This document shows, piece by piece, positions 1 through 13,015 of a DNA stretch of 64,000 nt. How positions within the stretch are numbered: the stretch's first letter is position 1; every line of letters starts with the position of its first letter. Both the position numbers and the translations under genes were made by a program. The stretch covers positions 3,038,001-3,102,000 of the forward strand of contig CM034138.1 in NCBI GenBank assembly GCA_019914995.1, read 5' to 3'. The notes below the pieces were generated by a model that was not told the origin of the DNA, did not search any database, and saw nothing but the letters and a program-made list of their open reading frames with translations. This stretch comes from Acanthochlamys bracteata. Taxonomy: Eukaryota; Streptophyta; Magnoliopsida; Pandanales; Velloziaceae.

Positions 1-1300
1 ATCCATCGTATATAATATATAAGATGAATCCACCTAAGCCACTTAGATCTATAGTACACGTCACCGGTAAAGTGGGTCCAAATTGGGTCCAAACTTACGC
101 ATTTCTCACAAAAAAGTGTTTATTAGAAGCTTACAAGCAAAGCTCACAACATTACTGATATATAAAAAAGATCAAAGAAGAGTCCTATATCTACACTATT
201 TTCTACCAGATATAATAGATCTCCATGCATTTTAACAAAATTTGCTATATTCAAAGTTTGAACATGCACTTATTCAGTGTTAACTCTTATTGCAAAGACT
301 AGAATGGACTTGATATAAGAACAAAAACAGAATGTAATTACAAATATTGGCATACATATATAAATATATATCTCGGTTAAGAGGATAATCATTCTACGCA
401 TGGCCAAATAATAACTGGAAAGGGAACAATATTTTCTAAAGCAGCCCAGCAATTATATCAAGATCAATCAATGAAGTATGGCACAATTTTATTCAACACA
501 CTTTCAGGTTAAGTTTACTTACTACTCTTACCCAACATATGCCAACTGTTGATATCTCCTGGTCTTTAGAAAGGAAACGTATTGAACTAGCCAAATGATT
601 AATGCACAGATGCAACTTCAGTTACCGCTCAAAGAAAGTCTTTAGGCAAAATAATTTGTAGAACTTAAGTGCTGATATGTACTCATTGTTTATCTAAACA
701 GAAAATTAACTTTGTCGATGGTCCAGCATTCGGATATTATTAATATAGTTAATGGGTAATGACGTAATGACTAACTAATTGGAAGCCCTGCGACTCAGGG
801 TATTGCAAAATCATGCCAGTGTTTGCATCTCAATCTGATTGCCTTAAAGCATCTATATATCAGGAGACCACATAGGCAATAGGACTAACTTAAATGCTAC
901 AGTTACTTTGTTTATCACAAGAAGTGTTTGTTTAGTCTGACAACTTATATGCTAAACAGTAAGTTTATAGTCCATCTAGAGATATGCTACAAACTACTTG
1001 AAAAGAACTGCTACAACATGCCTATTGTTGGAAGCATAGGCAGCAAAATTGAACTCCATAAAAGTTATAGGCCAGCGACCTGATATGCTTCTTCCAGCAA
1101 TCCGAAAAATCATATAAAAGAGCATACATGATTACTACATATGCTCCAAATTATCTGATACAATTTAGTTACAACACCAAGACCAATATAATAGGTATTA
1201 GGATCATCATCAACAAGAAAGAATAAATTCAGAAACATGCACAAGATCTATATGCTAGATAGTCTTCATACAAAGAAAGCAGAAGGATAGACATACCAAC
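1..1300 (-). other. Intron of the RLT3-like gene, running off the window
   Basis: After the donor GT at 1300-1299 no further reading frame resembling the family's DDT/WHIM segments is visible down to position 1. The stretch is AT-rich without repeats I recognise. It is best read as one long intron; the small open frame at 270-452 encodes a hydrophobic, low-complexity sequence and has no support. Confidence 0.5.
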
Positions 1301-4266
1301 CTTAAACAGTTTCTTCACTAGTTCCACTGAAGAATCCCATGGCCTCATGCTGAAGGGCTGCCTCATTTTAACAGCTTGTGGGGGAAACTTGGCCAGCAAA
1401 TCTGCAATACAATCAGACATAAACCATGTAACTGCTTGACAAGGTAGAAATTTCCTGTAACACCTTGTTAAAAACTACCTTTGCAAAATGGGCATCCATG
1501 TTGTCCATTTGATGTTATGTGCGCAGAACATCTTAATGGATTAGGTCCTTCTTGTAACTCCCTGAGCTCCATTTCCTCATCATCAACTAATGCCAACAGT
1601 TCACTTCTTCGCTCTGAAAGGTTGATATTATCAGTTGCGAGTTTGCATTCCCTTATAGGTTTACTTCTCAAGCTTTTCTCCTTGCTACAAGGCACCTGCA
1701 TAAACATATATATCAGTAAGTAGGAGGAACAAAGCTCATAAATATGCATAAAAAATCACAGTATTATATCAGTATGTAGGAGGAACAAAGCTCATAAAGA
1801 TACATACAAAATCACAACACTGTCATCACTTGAACTCTCCAGAAGCATATAGAACATCAATCTAATTGTCAATAAATATTTATAAAACATATTCATGAAA
1901 TAAAATCCATATAAGTTGGCCTTCTCAAAACAGAACTTTACCTTCCTTTTCATCTTGGCAGGTTTAGATTTTTCCTGCAACTTGAGTGATGCTCTAAGTT
2001 TCTGGAAAGGAATAAGGGTATCACACATCTTTATATATCACCACAGTCTTAGCAAACAAAATAAGGGCTCTCAATAAAAGAAAAACAACATCCTACAATG
2101 TACAAAGAGAATGAAGGTAATTACTGGATCCACTTTCTTGGACTTCAATCTTTTTGAAGAACAGGATGACATCTCCTTCGGCATAGTCTTGAACAGCATC
2201 CAGGGTGCTTTCCCACTTGTTGGAAGCTTTCCATGTTTCGCGAGTGTAGCATGCCACACCGTCATCAGACCTTTCCCTATCCCATGTGTCTTAGCAGAAA
2301 ATTTTCTCTGTAGAGTCTTCACTGTTGGACTCTCCAAAATCTACAGATTGAAAACCACAGAAAGTGACAAATGCCAAAAATAATGAATATGATTATGTGA
2401 AAGGATGGCCATGAGCTTCAATTAGAACCACAACTTCATAAACTTAGAAGATCGAAGTTCAAATCAATTATTTTTTTCTAAATACACAAACAGCGTTCTC
2501 ACAAAGATCAGTTATCTGAATCTAATAATTTTCTGTACCATCTACCTTTGGAGCCATTTATCAATCTGTAATACATAATCACAAAATGAATAGACTCTTC
2601 AATATATTCAAATCACTTATAATCAACATCCTGTCCCAAAAGAAACAAAACTATTGAAGTTAACGTCCTTACATTTTATTTTTTCCCAGCAAGAAGTGCA
2701 TAATGGCTCATGAACAGTCATACAGCTTTTTACACACTAGAACAGATGGAAATTTTTTGTATGCAACTGTGTAAATGACGTCAGTACTTAATGAAAATAA
2801 GATAAATAACGGAACATGTAATTTGAAATGTTACTGACTAAGGGTATGGTAAGATTAAAGAAAAACATAACTGAAAACAAAAGCCATAAGAAAAGAACTT
2901 AATTCGATGTTATTTTATTTATTTGATCCACATATTTTAACAGACATGCACAACTAGTAAAAGCTGAAATTCTATACCTTTCTTCTTTTGGCAAGCCTTT
3001 GGCTTTCATGAGAAAAATGATGGTTTCTTGAAGCTGTATAAAGGACCAAGCAAGAACAGCATTAGGACCTGATGAAATCGCCTCATAAAGTGCACTTTTA
3101 ATCTATATAAGATGAGTCTGTAAATATAAATAAAACACTGTTATCCTTTACTTGCTATTTTCCCCAACATAATCTATACGTCCTATGAATTAAACATGAT
3201 CAATTGTATAGGGAAGTAAATATGTCCGCTCTGTTTCTACATTAGCCATGTGAAATCTTATATATCCCAAGTCTTAAACAGATTGAAACTAAATATGCTT
3301 TGATATAGACATTGTTAACTCTTACTTTTATGTGCATGCACAGTATGCTTTAAAGAAACGAAAGCTCACTGTGTTGAGTCTGCAATTTCTAAAGAACCTA
3401 GCATGTTCCTAAAGAATAGCGTTCAAAGAACAGAAAAGCAATGTATGATAAAGTATACCCTCACGACTAGAAAATGCATTTGCAGGAAGTGAATCAAACT
3501 CAACACCAAGAGGAGGGCCATCTTTTCGAAATATCCTTTTCAGAATGTAGTCCTTTGAGAACAGCGATTGAGTCCAAGGAAGCTGATTATGATCATTATT
3601 CTCCATCATAGACCATCGCCGCTTCTGTCCTAAAAAGTCATAATCACTCTTATTGCTGATAGAATGATTTCTTGTAAATGGCATTTTATCTTTTGTTCTG
3701 AGTTCCCAATCATCAGAGATTATCCCCATGCTGTCCTGTGACTGATACACTTCTGATTCTTCCAATCCTAATGCTTCCTCTTCGGTGCACCTTGACTTTG
3801 AATTTCTTTCATGACCTATGTGATAACAATTACGCCTTTTGTATACTTGAGCTTGAGAAGTACCAATGCATTCCCTACTTGAACCACAAATCTTTTTCTT
3901 TTTCCTTTCTCTCCTTCTCCTCTCAACAAACCAGGTCCGTATTTGACAGTAAGTTAACTTAAGATATGTTGCATAATCTTCCATCTCGTCATGCTTGGGA
4001 TAATTATTCTCTGCATGGGTAAAGTGATCACTATGTCAAGGTTGTGCGCTATCTTCCCTACCCATTTCTAGAGCAAAGAGCACATTTTCACAAATAATAA
4101 AGGTTATAGAAGCATTAAGAGCTAAACACTAGAAACGAAATTCTCAATTCAAAATCGAGCAATAGCTGACTGTACCTGAGAATAATTTTTCTAGATACTG
4201 AAGCTGAACAGGAGACTTCCTTGTACCAAGGTCCTTTTTGGTTGAATTGCCATCATTACTCATCAT
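1301..4266 (-). CDS. RLT3: RLT3-like homeobox-DDT protein, N-terminal part (gene continues past the left edge)
   Basis: Seven coding exons on the minus strand: 4266-4176, 4010-3459, 3033-2978, 2340-2125, 2001-1942, 1695-1479 and 1401-1301, all with GT/AG borders and matching phases (about 430 residues). Exon 1 starts with two ATGs in a row; I used the first. Residues about 15-65 form a homeodomain (helix 3 contains QIRTWFVERRRRER). Later exons carry RDGPPLGVEFDSLP-type and LVDDEEMELRELQEGPNPL blocks, then a DLLAKFPP...PWDSSVELVKKLFK block typical of the RLT (RINGLET) family just before the DDT/WHIM part. RLT proteins partner ISWI chromatin remodellers in the nucleus. The C-terminal half (DDT, HARE-HTH, WHIM) must lie beyond position 1; 1-1300 looks like the next intron, and I found no exon in it. 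Family call is firm; RLT3 rather than RLT1/2 rests on the exon 6 block. Confidence 0.88.
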
Positions 4267-4765
4267 AACTCTAGGTGCCTACTAAAAAACTCATGAAAAT
4301 ATTAGGATTCAATGTGGAGTACGTAAAAGTAATGACAAAGTAAAAGAAGTAATGCAGTCCAAAAGGAAGAATGTAAAGAATATAGGAGATACTAACAATA
4401 AAACTGCTTTTTTATTCAGGCATGAAAAGCACATTAGCTACAACCCACAATGATTTCCGTAACCTTTCAAAAGACAAATGACAGCTAATGGTTCATAGAA
4501 GGCAGAAAATCTACATCATACATGCCCATTGAATATTGACAAACAATGAAAGCTTGTCGTTCAAGGTATAAATCTCTACCTCATGCAATAAGTAAGGAAA
4601 TAAGCGGCTCACTAGAAAAGGTTAGAAAGGGGTAATTTCTGAGAAATATTGAGAAAAAGTTCAAAAGAATTCAACTGGAACAGAACACAAAGCAGAAAAG
4701 ACCATCACCCAAACAGCATCTGCTGATGATATAGCATCAAATAATTATACCGCCAATGATTCTAA

Positions 4766-5006
4766 GGGTGTGTTTACTTTGAGGTAAACTCACTTTTTTA
4801 AAAGTGAGTTTAAAAAATTAAATTTAAAATTAAAATATTTAATAAAAAATAAGTTTATATATTAATTTTGTATAAATAGTAAGTTTTAAATTTGAATTTT
4901 GAAAAAAACAATTTTTGATAGAAAATTTTTATTTTAAATTTTTTGTTTATTTTATATTAAAAGTGAGTTTGAAAAAGTGGAGTTTGGGTGGTAGGTAAAC
5001 AAAAGC
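4766..5006. mobile_element. Tourist-like MITE (PIF/Harbinger type), copy 1
   Basis: Begins GGGTGTGTTTACTTTGAGG after a TAA and ends with a GTAAAC-containing inverted end near 4995-5006; the interior is AT-rich and contains AACTCACTTTTTTAAAAG near one end and its inverted counterpart near the other. It is the same family as 7084-7323, 11115-11319 and 60956-61171. The right end is degraded, so no target duplication is readable. Lies in the RLT3 leader intron. Confidence 0.7.
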
Positions 5007-5473
5007 CAGTCCCATTCGTTATGGAGACAGGACTCTACATCAGCCACATACAAATGGGAGCAGACCTCTAGCCACCTGAATCTCGTAGAATAATCAAACA
5101 GTGGGTGTCATGAATAATTATGAAATGACAAGTCCCAAACAAATCCACAACTGATAATCTCCAACTATCCAAACCAGTGAAAATGCCTCCTCCTGAGTAC
5201 AAAGAGAAATAAGCCACCAAACTGATTGATTCTATATTGTATCATTTGATACCCCTCTCCTTTTTCAGTTTAGGAATCTATTCCAAACCAATAGAATACC
5301 TATACTCCTCAACGCTAATGGCATTCGGTAGTTTATGCTATTCCACTGGACAGCACTTTATTTATAAACTACCATGGTTATAAAAATAATATGTTAATAT
5401 ATATTGTTGTAGTGCATTGTTTTGCATTTCAATAATAATGTAATTACCTAAAACCATGGTATTAGAATACATT

Positions 5474-5739
5474 GGGGGAGGTTTGGCATTGCTTTTCAAG
5501 TGCTTATCATTCCAAATAAGCACTTCGTGTTTCCAATAAACCCTCTACAGTATTCTACAGAACTTTTTTTTTTTAAATTTAGAAAGTAATGAAAATTGTA
5601 TTGCATAAAATCTTTATATGTATAAAATCTTTATTATTTTTTTCGGTAAAATAAAAGTCAAGCTCGCTTCAGAAAAAATCCCAAAGTACCTTTCATTCTA
5701 GAAAAGTTCCATTTCATAAGCACTCCCAAACATCCCTTT
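5474..5739. mobile_element. hAT-like MITE, leader-intron copy
   Basis: Left end GGGGGAGGTTTGGCATTGCTT and right end GCACTCCCAAACATCCC form imperfect terminal inverted repeats around about 230 bp of AT-rich sequence with the family's interior words (CCCTCTACAGTATTCTACA and TTCATTCTAGAAAAG). A close relative with the same interior words is at 22081-22331. Assignment to hAT is from the end sequence style; I could not read a clean 8-bp duplication. Confidence 0.6.
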
Positions 5740-7083
5740 AGGTAAGGGTCAGCATTCAATACTGTACCCATTAACTTAACTTCCTAATAACAGCTTTACA
5801 GTCATGCTTTTCATTAACTACCTCATTTTTAAAAGCTAATGACAATTTGATACCATTATAGCCAAACACCCTGAAATGATATAATCGTGTGCATACTAAA
5901 CCAGCGAATTGCAGTACCATATAGTCCAGTCACCAAGTTGGCAAACAGGCCCACTAGAAAAATCAACAAAGGAAGCAAACTATTAAAGTCAATAGCAACA
6001 ACACATAATTCCTAACCTGCATTTCATCAACTTAATAACAAAACGAAGAACTGACTATCAACAGTGTTCCTAACCAAAAAGGACCAAACCACTAAAAACC
6101 TACACACACCAGTAAAAAGAAATTTTAGAAAACATTTCTCATGTACTAAACATTAAAACAAATGGACAAAGATCAACAGTGCTCCTAATAACCCAACCGT
6201 AATCCTTTCTTAACTCGTTCGGAATGGAAGGAGATTACAGCGAACATTCTGCATCCTCCACTTCCTGCTAATAAATCATGAAAATAGAGAATTCGCAGCA
6301 ATCCCTTAAAAACTTTCGTAAAAATGTAACCAGTAATATACTTTAAAATTCCCAAACATTTCTTCAACTGATATCGGACAGAGTGGATAACAAGATCAGA
6401 GACGATCCTCATTAAAACCTACTACTCCAGAGACTCTACCAGTATTCTTCCTTAATTCTTCAGAAACATTTCTTCCATTCAAAATTTATTTGAACATCAC
6501 TAGAGTACTCCTCAAATCAAAAGACGACTAATCAAACCAAAACAGTCTTTCTCAACAAAATCCACTCCCAATCAAATTCCTAACTTCCCAAAACAAACAT
6601 AACCAGCCCATTCCAGAACGAAACGATCAACATATCCTCCCCTAATTCCCCAAAAAACATTTTGTTCCGCTCGATAGAAGAACAAAAAAGGTTATTAAAT
6701 AAAATAAAATAAAATAAACTGATTCTGGACAAAATCAACAAGAAACGAGACGAAGTTGACAATTATTGTCATTACCTTTGAGGAACAAGAAACCCAATCA
6801 AAAGAACCAACGAGAAATCGTGAATTTGCTGTGAACAGAATCGGGGAGAGAAGATATTTACTTATGTCCGAATCAGACTGAGGAAAGCGGCTCAGGCCAT
6901 CAGGGTTTAGGGTTTACAAACTCAAGGGTTACCGTATTTAGTAACTCTTATCTCAATCAAAAGAAAATATCTGTCTGAACTGGGTATTTTGCAAATACGT
7001 CCTATCTACAATTGTAATCGCAAAAGTGAACTGTGTATAGGTTCCTAACCAACTAGGCAGCAGAAGTCTCCCAACTTCAGTAA

Positions 7084-7323
7084 GGGCGTGTTTACGTATC
7101 CCTCCAAACTCAATTTTTTTAAACTCACTTATAATATAAAATATATTATAAAATTAAAATAACTTATTTTTATTAAAAATTTATTTTTTAAAATTTAATT
7201 TTAAATTTTATTTATAATATAAAATAATTATAAAATAACTTTTTTATTAAATATTTTTAATTTGTAAATTTATTTTTTAAACTCACTTTCCAGAAGTGAG
7301 TTTATTCTATAGTAAACACGCAC
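7084..7323. mobile_element. Tourist-like MITE, copy 2, with intact TAA duplication
   Basis: Flanked by TAA at 7081-7083 and 7324-7326. Left end GGGCGTGTTTAC and right end GTAAACACGCAC are inverted repeats with one mismatch in 12. The interior is almost pure A/T, with AACTCA and TGAGTT blocks next to the ends. The 3-bp TWA duplication is the hallmark of PIF/Harbinger elements. It sits roughly 150 bp upstream of the inferred RLT3 transcription start. Confidence 0.82.
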
Positions 7324-7731
7324 TAAGTTAAATCGAAGCAAAAGCAAAGAATCAGATTGATCCCAATCGCGTGTTTAGTAGCCCTGGTTCGATGAGTTAT
7401 TACAGTTCCGAAGGGGCGAAGGATGATGGTTGCGCTTTCGAAGGCTGTGTATTACTTCAGAAGATTGGCATTGCAGTCCTACTCAAGGCTATGTTTGCTA
7501 GCCAGGGTTAGTTTACAAGGAGGCTATGGTCTACCAAGTTCTTCCACAATCTGAACAAACATAGATTTACATTTCTAAGAACAGGGATGTCGTTATGGGG
7601 ATAACAGAGTTGATAATCCACTAGATCCAAGAACTGGAAGTATTTACAAGTTTGTAATTTGAAAGACATGCAAACAAGAAGAAAGGTATGATCATCAAAT
7701 TCCCTAACTATGATGTGGGGGTGACAAAACA

Positions 7732-10607
7732 TCAGGATTGTGGGGGTGAGATCTCTACATACGCCATCTGCGTATAACCGTTGAATACAGCAGTCTCAAG
7801 TCTTGATAGACCAAGCCTTTGGAACAAACCAAATCTTCCATCTTCGATGATAGGATCAGATGCACGGGCGGGGTCATATCTTGTTTGATGGGTGAGTGAA
7901 GGACCGGCCACTGGTGGAAGTTCCCAGTATACTTCTATCACTGACTCTACGAACCTGCTGTTTTGGAAATGCTCTGCATGTGAGATCATTTTGTTACTGT
8001 GATTGAAATCATCGCGCATTTGTCCTCTAACACCCCACCACGAATCATCTTTCCCACATAATTCATCAACATCCACAGCCTTCTCCCAGAATTTTTTCCT
8101 TTTCATTCTTATCCTAGCTTCGTCGCTATCCCAAAAGCAGCTATGCCCACCCCCTGCAATAAAAGAGATGGAACGCTTAAGACTTGCCATGCTAGAACCA
8201 AAATAGGTTATGCTCGCATTGATGAATTAATAAAATACTATCAAGTAGGTCATTAAAGGTACAGAAAAAGAAAAAAAAAAAACAGGAGACTCATCAGACA
8301 TTGAATTTCTGAAAATGGCCTACTGTAACAGATGTAGGTTCTAACCTTTTACCTGATGAAAGGTGCACATTCAACCATTCTCGTTGGAAAAAAAAAAAAA
8401 AAAGACTTGCATGTACCTCTTATGTAAAACTGATCACACATCTGCCTCAAAGAATAATGATCTCCTGTTCCGGTATCATAGTTATCCTCAAATATAAGAT
8501 GTCGGAAACCAGCTCTCAAAGCTTGTTTCAATCTGTCGAATGCATACGGCAGGTAAGATATTGTTTAAGTTATAAAAATATGTATTAAAAAAAAGAAAAG
8601 AGAACATGTACAAGACACAAGAAGTGCTCAACCATATGATTAACAGTGTCATATTTGACAATTCAAAAGTGAGCTTATAAAGCAAAAAGATCAATACTTA
8701 TCTAGGTTGAAGTCATCATAAGTAGCAACAAGATCATCGACATCATTGTAAAACATAGATAAGTCATGCATGCGATTTATCTTTGCCATAAGAAGTGGAA
8801 GGTATGTACCTCTTTAGTTCATTTTGGTGATCATCAAAAAAGACAAGCACACGACTGAAATCCACAACACCATGCTTTTTCAATACAGCTCCCCAATCTA
8901 CACTTGCAAAGTCCATGAAATCTTTCCCCGTGAAATAAGTACAATTTTGATCAACATAAGCAGGACCTTTCTTGAGATACTTCTCGGGGTGACGTGGTGA
9001 CAGAGAAATGATTTGTTTGTCAGGCATTGCCTGCCGTAGAACCCATGTTGAGTGTCCCTTAAAAGCACCGCTCTCTATCATCAGATCAGGTTTGAGCCAA
9101 CGAGCCATGAACCATAGCCCGAAACTGTGATCAAAGCCCATCCCGTACATGTTGTTCTTAATGGGGCGGGTCTCATATATAGGTACAAACTCTTCTAGGC
9201 CTTTCAGCAAATCCTTGGAAGTCCATTCCACTGTTCTCCCATGTTTCGATCTGCCTTTTGTGAACAATGAGAATAAAAACTTCTTATTCCTCTACCAAAA
9301 TATTGTAGGAAAAAACTTTCTCCACATAATTGCAGTTCACATAATAAACTTATGGTATCATAGTTCACATATAGTGCCAAAGCAGAATAACTAAAACTTG
9401 CAACAGTAATGAGGCAGAAACAACCTAGAAACTACAGCAACTGAAGGAAGCAAGCAAGGAGCAAAAAAGCAACAGAAACTACCACAATTCAGTCAAACAC
9501 AAATTTCTAATTTCTTTCTAACTCAAACAAAAATATATGATCGTACATCTTTTCTCTGGAGAGGGAATGATGGCAACATAATAAATACATTATCATAGCA
9601 TACATACAATTCCAGTCTCAACCATCTCACGCTTGTAAATGATGGTGTCAGATAAATTAAATACATATGTTTCATCACACTGGTGTCAGCTAAATTAAAT
9701 AGAACAACTAAGTTTGAACTACATGTTTTAAAGAAAAGGACCATGGTGCAACAACTGCAGTGAAGAGGGGATGAACAAACATCGGCAACATTGGTTATGT
9801 CTGAAATCAGATTGGAATTCCCAAACAGCATTTTCCCAAAAACAGTTTAATGCTACCTCCATTATGCAAACAACTATTTACAGAAACCAACAAAATGACA
9901 AATCCCACAAATGGATAAATTTCTAATTTAATAATGTGGTATTATAAAAACAATCCATGCTGATGAAGCTACTAGAATACTGCTCAATCATTTCTATACA
10001 ACAACAAATTACATATTCTAAGTCGATCCCATGAAATTTCTGCACAATACAAAAACAAAATAGTACAAAATCAAACTGTTCCTCAGATTGTCCAACACAA
10101 TCAAGTGCATTTCCGAGAAGGAGATCCAAAATCCAGAGGTGATGTATGTAATTATACCATCATCGCACATAACACTAAAACCAAACACATCTAAAACAAA
10201 AGCGATAAAGAAGAGCAAGAGGGAAGGGCGTTCTCAAATCACTCACACCAAGGAACACCGAGAGATCCAAAATCAGAAGCGAGGCCTTCAAGGTTACGGC
10301 CGGTGAGGAACGCAGCGGCGGCGCGAGGGAGTGAATCATAGGGAGAAACACAGATCACACCGGGACGCGATCTCGATACAACGACTAGAACCAAAATAAG
10401 AACCAGTAGAAGGAAAATTCCAGCGGCGGCAGAGGAAGAAGAGCTGACCTTGCGTGTGAAAGAGCGAGAGATGGAGAAAAGACCGCTGCCGTGTTTACGT
10501 GTCTTAGACTCGTCGTCGTTCCCGTTGCTGCCGTTAATCTCCTCGTTGTCAACGCCGTCGTCAGGACCCACCGCCGCACGCCTTGATGAAAGCACGCTCT
10601 CCTGCAT
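7732..10607 (-). CDS. Single-pass membrane protein with SAM-methyltransferase-like domain, function unknown
   Basis: Four exons: 10607-10247, 9254-8810, 8532-8417, 8153-7732; 447 residues. An acidic, Ser-rich N-terminus is followed by a membrane anchor at about residues 60-78 (GIFLLLVLILVLVVVS), so a type II, probably Golgi/ER topology. The lumenal part has IESGAFKGHSTWVLRQ, resembling the nucleotide-binding loop of class I methyltransferases or CmcI/cephalosporin-hydroxylase-like proteins, then a VLVFFDDHQN strand and an IFEDNYDTGTGDHYS segment. The C-terminal 140 residues carry PPVAGPSLTHQTRYDPAR. For exon 2 I chose the acceptor CAAAAG at 9256-9255 because the alternative four bases downstream does not keep the frame. 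I recall close plant homologues but no assigned reaction, so substrate and activity are open. Confidence 0.85.
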
Positions 10608-11114
10608 CGCTCGCTCGCTACAGACTCACTTACTCACTCCACAGTTGTTGTTAACTACCTACTGATTTCGCAGTCACTCTCGCTCGATGGATCTCGAATT
10701 TGTTTACTGCTATTGATGAAAGAAGGAAAAAGGACTCTGGAGTTATTGCCACGAGTTATTACTAAATATTCGTTAAGAAGCAAACTAGTTCGGCCCAGAA
10801 AGAAACTGCCAAGCCCATTTATGTGAGTTTAGAGGAGCGTTTGGATATAAACATTCTTCAAAACTATTTTTTTAATCTTTTATTTTATACTTTTCAAAAA
10901 AATAATTTTTTTATAATATTTATTAAATTTAACGCTCTTGTCGCAATTGAATCTGCAGGGCTTGTTCTCTTTGCCGGATTGGAGCTTAAATTTTAGAAAT
11001 ATAAAAAACTTTTACTTAATAAGATTTTTTATTGATTATTTTTATTTTTTTGAAATCAAAATAATAAAACTCATTTATTACAATGATACATACTTTTTTT
11101 AGAAAAAACACTTA

Positions 11115-11319
11115 GCGTGTGTTTATCTTAAATAAATTTAAAAAATTAAATTATAAATTATAAATATTTAATAAAAAATAATTTTTATATAAATTTTATA
11201 TTAGTAGTAATTTTTAAAAAAAATTTTTAAAAAATATTTTGATATAAAGATTTTTTTAAAATTTTTATATTAAAAATGAGTTTTAAAAAATGAAATTTAA
11301 AATCACAGTAAAGACGCTC
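11115..11319. mobile_element. Tourist-like MITE, copy 3, with TTA duplication
   Basis: Flanked by TTA at 11112-11114 and 11320-11322. Ends GCGTGTGTTTATC and TAAAGACGCTC are inverted repeats of the same family as 7084-7323; the body is A/T with the characteristic AAATTTAAAAAATTAAATT stretch. Lies between the membrane-protein gene and the SPEAR gene. Confidence 0.75.
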
Positions 11320-12734
11320 TTAGTGAAAGGCATCTCAAATAGTGCTATATCAACAAGCCTAGACAACAAGCGAAAAGAATTTTTTTTGTTTTAAAAACAT
11401 GGGAAAAGATATCATTGACAGCAAGGTTTCTATGTTTTACAACATTAAACCCGTGCGTTGCACTGTTAGATGTTATAGGTTTATACTCAAACATTAAGCT
11501 TATTTTAAGCAGATGGACGTTATAAAGTTTTGTTTAAATCGATAAAGATGTAGTTTTAAAAATGTATTTATAGTTCGTTATATATGATTCAATTCGAAAA
11601 TTCAATCCGCAAGTTGAAATCATCATCATTGTCTCACTTAGAAGCTTTCAAATATGATAAATATTAAATTTGAGATTGATTTTTTTATCAGAGCAGCATG
11701 CAAACAATAATATGTATCCAATAACTAATCAACTCACCGTTTAGAAAATTCTAGAAATATTGTTGAAGATATCAGAGTGCTTGGTATCGCTTCTCCCCTC
11801 TTTTTAAAAACTCATTTTTATTTCGCATTTGTAATAAAATTTTACAATATTTTTTAAAATTTATTTAAAATTTTAAAAAATATAAAAAAATTATATTATA
11901 AAATTATATTATTATTTATTTTATTTTATTATATTAAAAATAATAAAATTTATTTTTTAAATAGAATAAAAAATATTTTCGTTTCAAAAATATTCACTTT
12001 TATAAAGACTCTAAACACTTTTTTGAAAAAAAGTTCAGAAATAATAAGTCGTAGAATTTTAATAAAGCTAAAGCTTATTTTTTGACGAAATTCGATCAAG
12101 ATTTTTTCAATCTGTCTGAAGTCAAAATTTAAAATTTACAATTGTTACATGCCAACTATCATTCTATATTAAAAACAAGAAAAAATCTCACTAGATGAAG
12201 TTAGAAAATATAATCCAAAAGTGCTATTAGAATATTCTGTTAATAGTTCAGATTTGACGTCAAGAATTAGATTCAATTTCATTCAAATAGAAGTTAAAAT
12301 TCATTTAGAAGGAGTAAACATATACATAATCCACTATTTAGTTATAACAACTCACCAAAAAAAATGGTGCACATTATAAGTGAAATGATGTATATTGAAG
12401 ACAATAAATAAAAAATGGCATTACGCAAAGTACCTATATAAGATTTAAAAAATAAAATCTTTACATTATTCTATTGTATGTCAGAGTTAGATCTTGTCAT
12501 TACATCAATATGTTAACATATCTCAATTATCTAGTAAACATCGATGAAAAATCAAATCTATAAATTATAGCTTACATTTTTGTATATAAGCAATGCCAAA
12601 CGAGCCATACATGACTATATGCGAAGAAGATAAAGAAAGTTCATTAACGTATTGTGCATGCTCTCAAGAAACAAAAACATTTAATTTACGTTCTCCAACA
12701 ATTAATTTCAATATGTCAAATACACGACTGAATA

Positions 12735-12736
<2 letters not shown>

Positions 12737-12768
<32 letters not shown>
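12737..12768. repeat. (TA)n microsatellite
   Basis: About 15 uninterrupted TA units, likely length-variable between individuals. Confidence 0.95.
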
Positions 12769-12769
<1 letters not shown>

Positions 12770-13015
12770 ATTATAATAACACACCGAGAATATCGTTATC
12801 TGACAAAATGGATGACATTGATTTTTTGAAACTTTGGTGATCCTAAATCATGCATCTTTTGATTGATTAGGACAGCCAGCTGTGACATTTACTTCAAATA
12901 CATGCGTATGAACATAAATCCCCTCCATATCAAAATGCAAGAAACTTGTTTAACACATTTCTACTAGACAATTAAGCCATATATAATACAAGGCAAATCT
13001 TCCAAGTGCAGTATA

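Larger units (their letters stand above)
4267..6940 (-). other. 5' leader of the RLT3-like gene with a 2.5 kb intron
   Basis: Upstream of the start codon an acceptor (TTTTTTAG, exon from 4281) lies 15 bases away, and a good donor (CAAAG then GTAATGAC) sits at 6776/6775. This predicts a leader intron of 4282-6775 and a first, non-coding exon of 6776 to about 6940, where a TTTAGGGTTT-like motif, common near plant transcription starts, is present. The intron carries two small transposons (4766-5006 and 5474-5739). The splice sites are seen; the transcript is inferred. Confidence 0.5.
10720..13015. other. Intergenic, transposon-rich, no gene seen
   Basis: Apart from the MITE at 11115-11319, AT-rich hAT-MITE-like remnants begin near 10832 (GGAGCGTTTGGATA) and 11780 (GTGCTTGGTATCGC). 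No open frame with coding character was found. The ORF at 12593-12829 runs into a TA microsatellite and is rejected. Confidence 0.5.

Noticed and set aside
12593..12829. 78-codon frame spanning a TA microsatellite
   Set aside because: Half of it is an Ile-Tyr repeat from (TA)n; no coding character.
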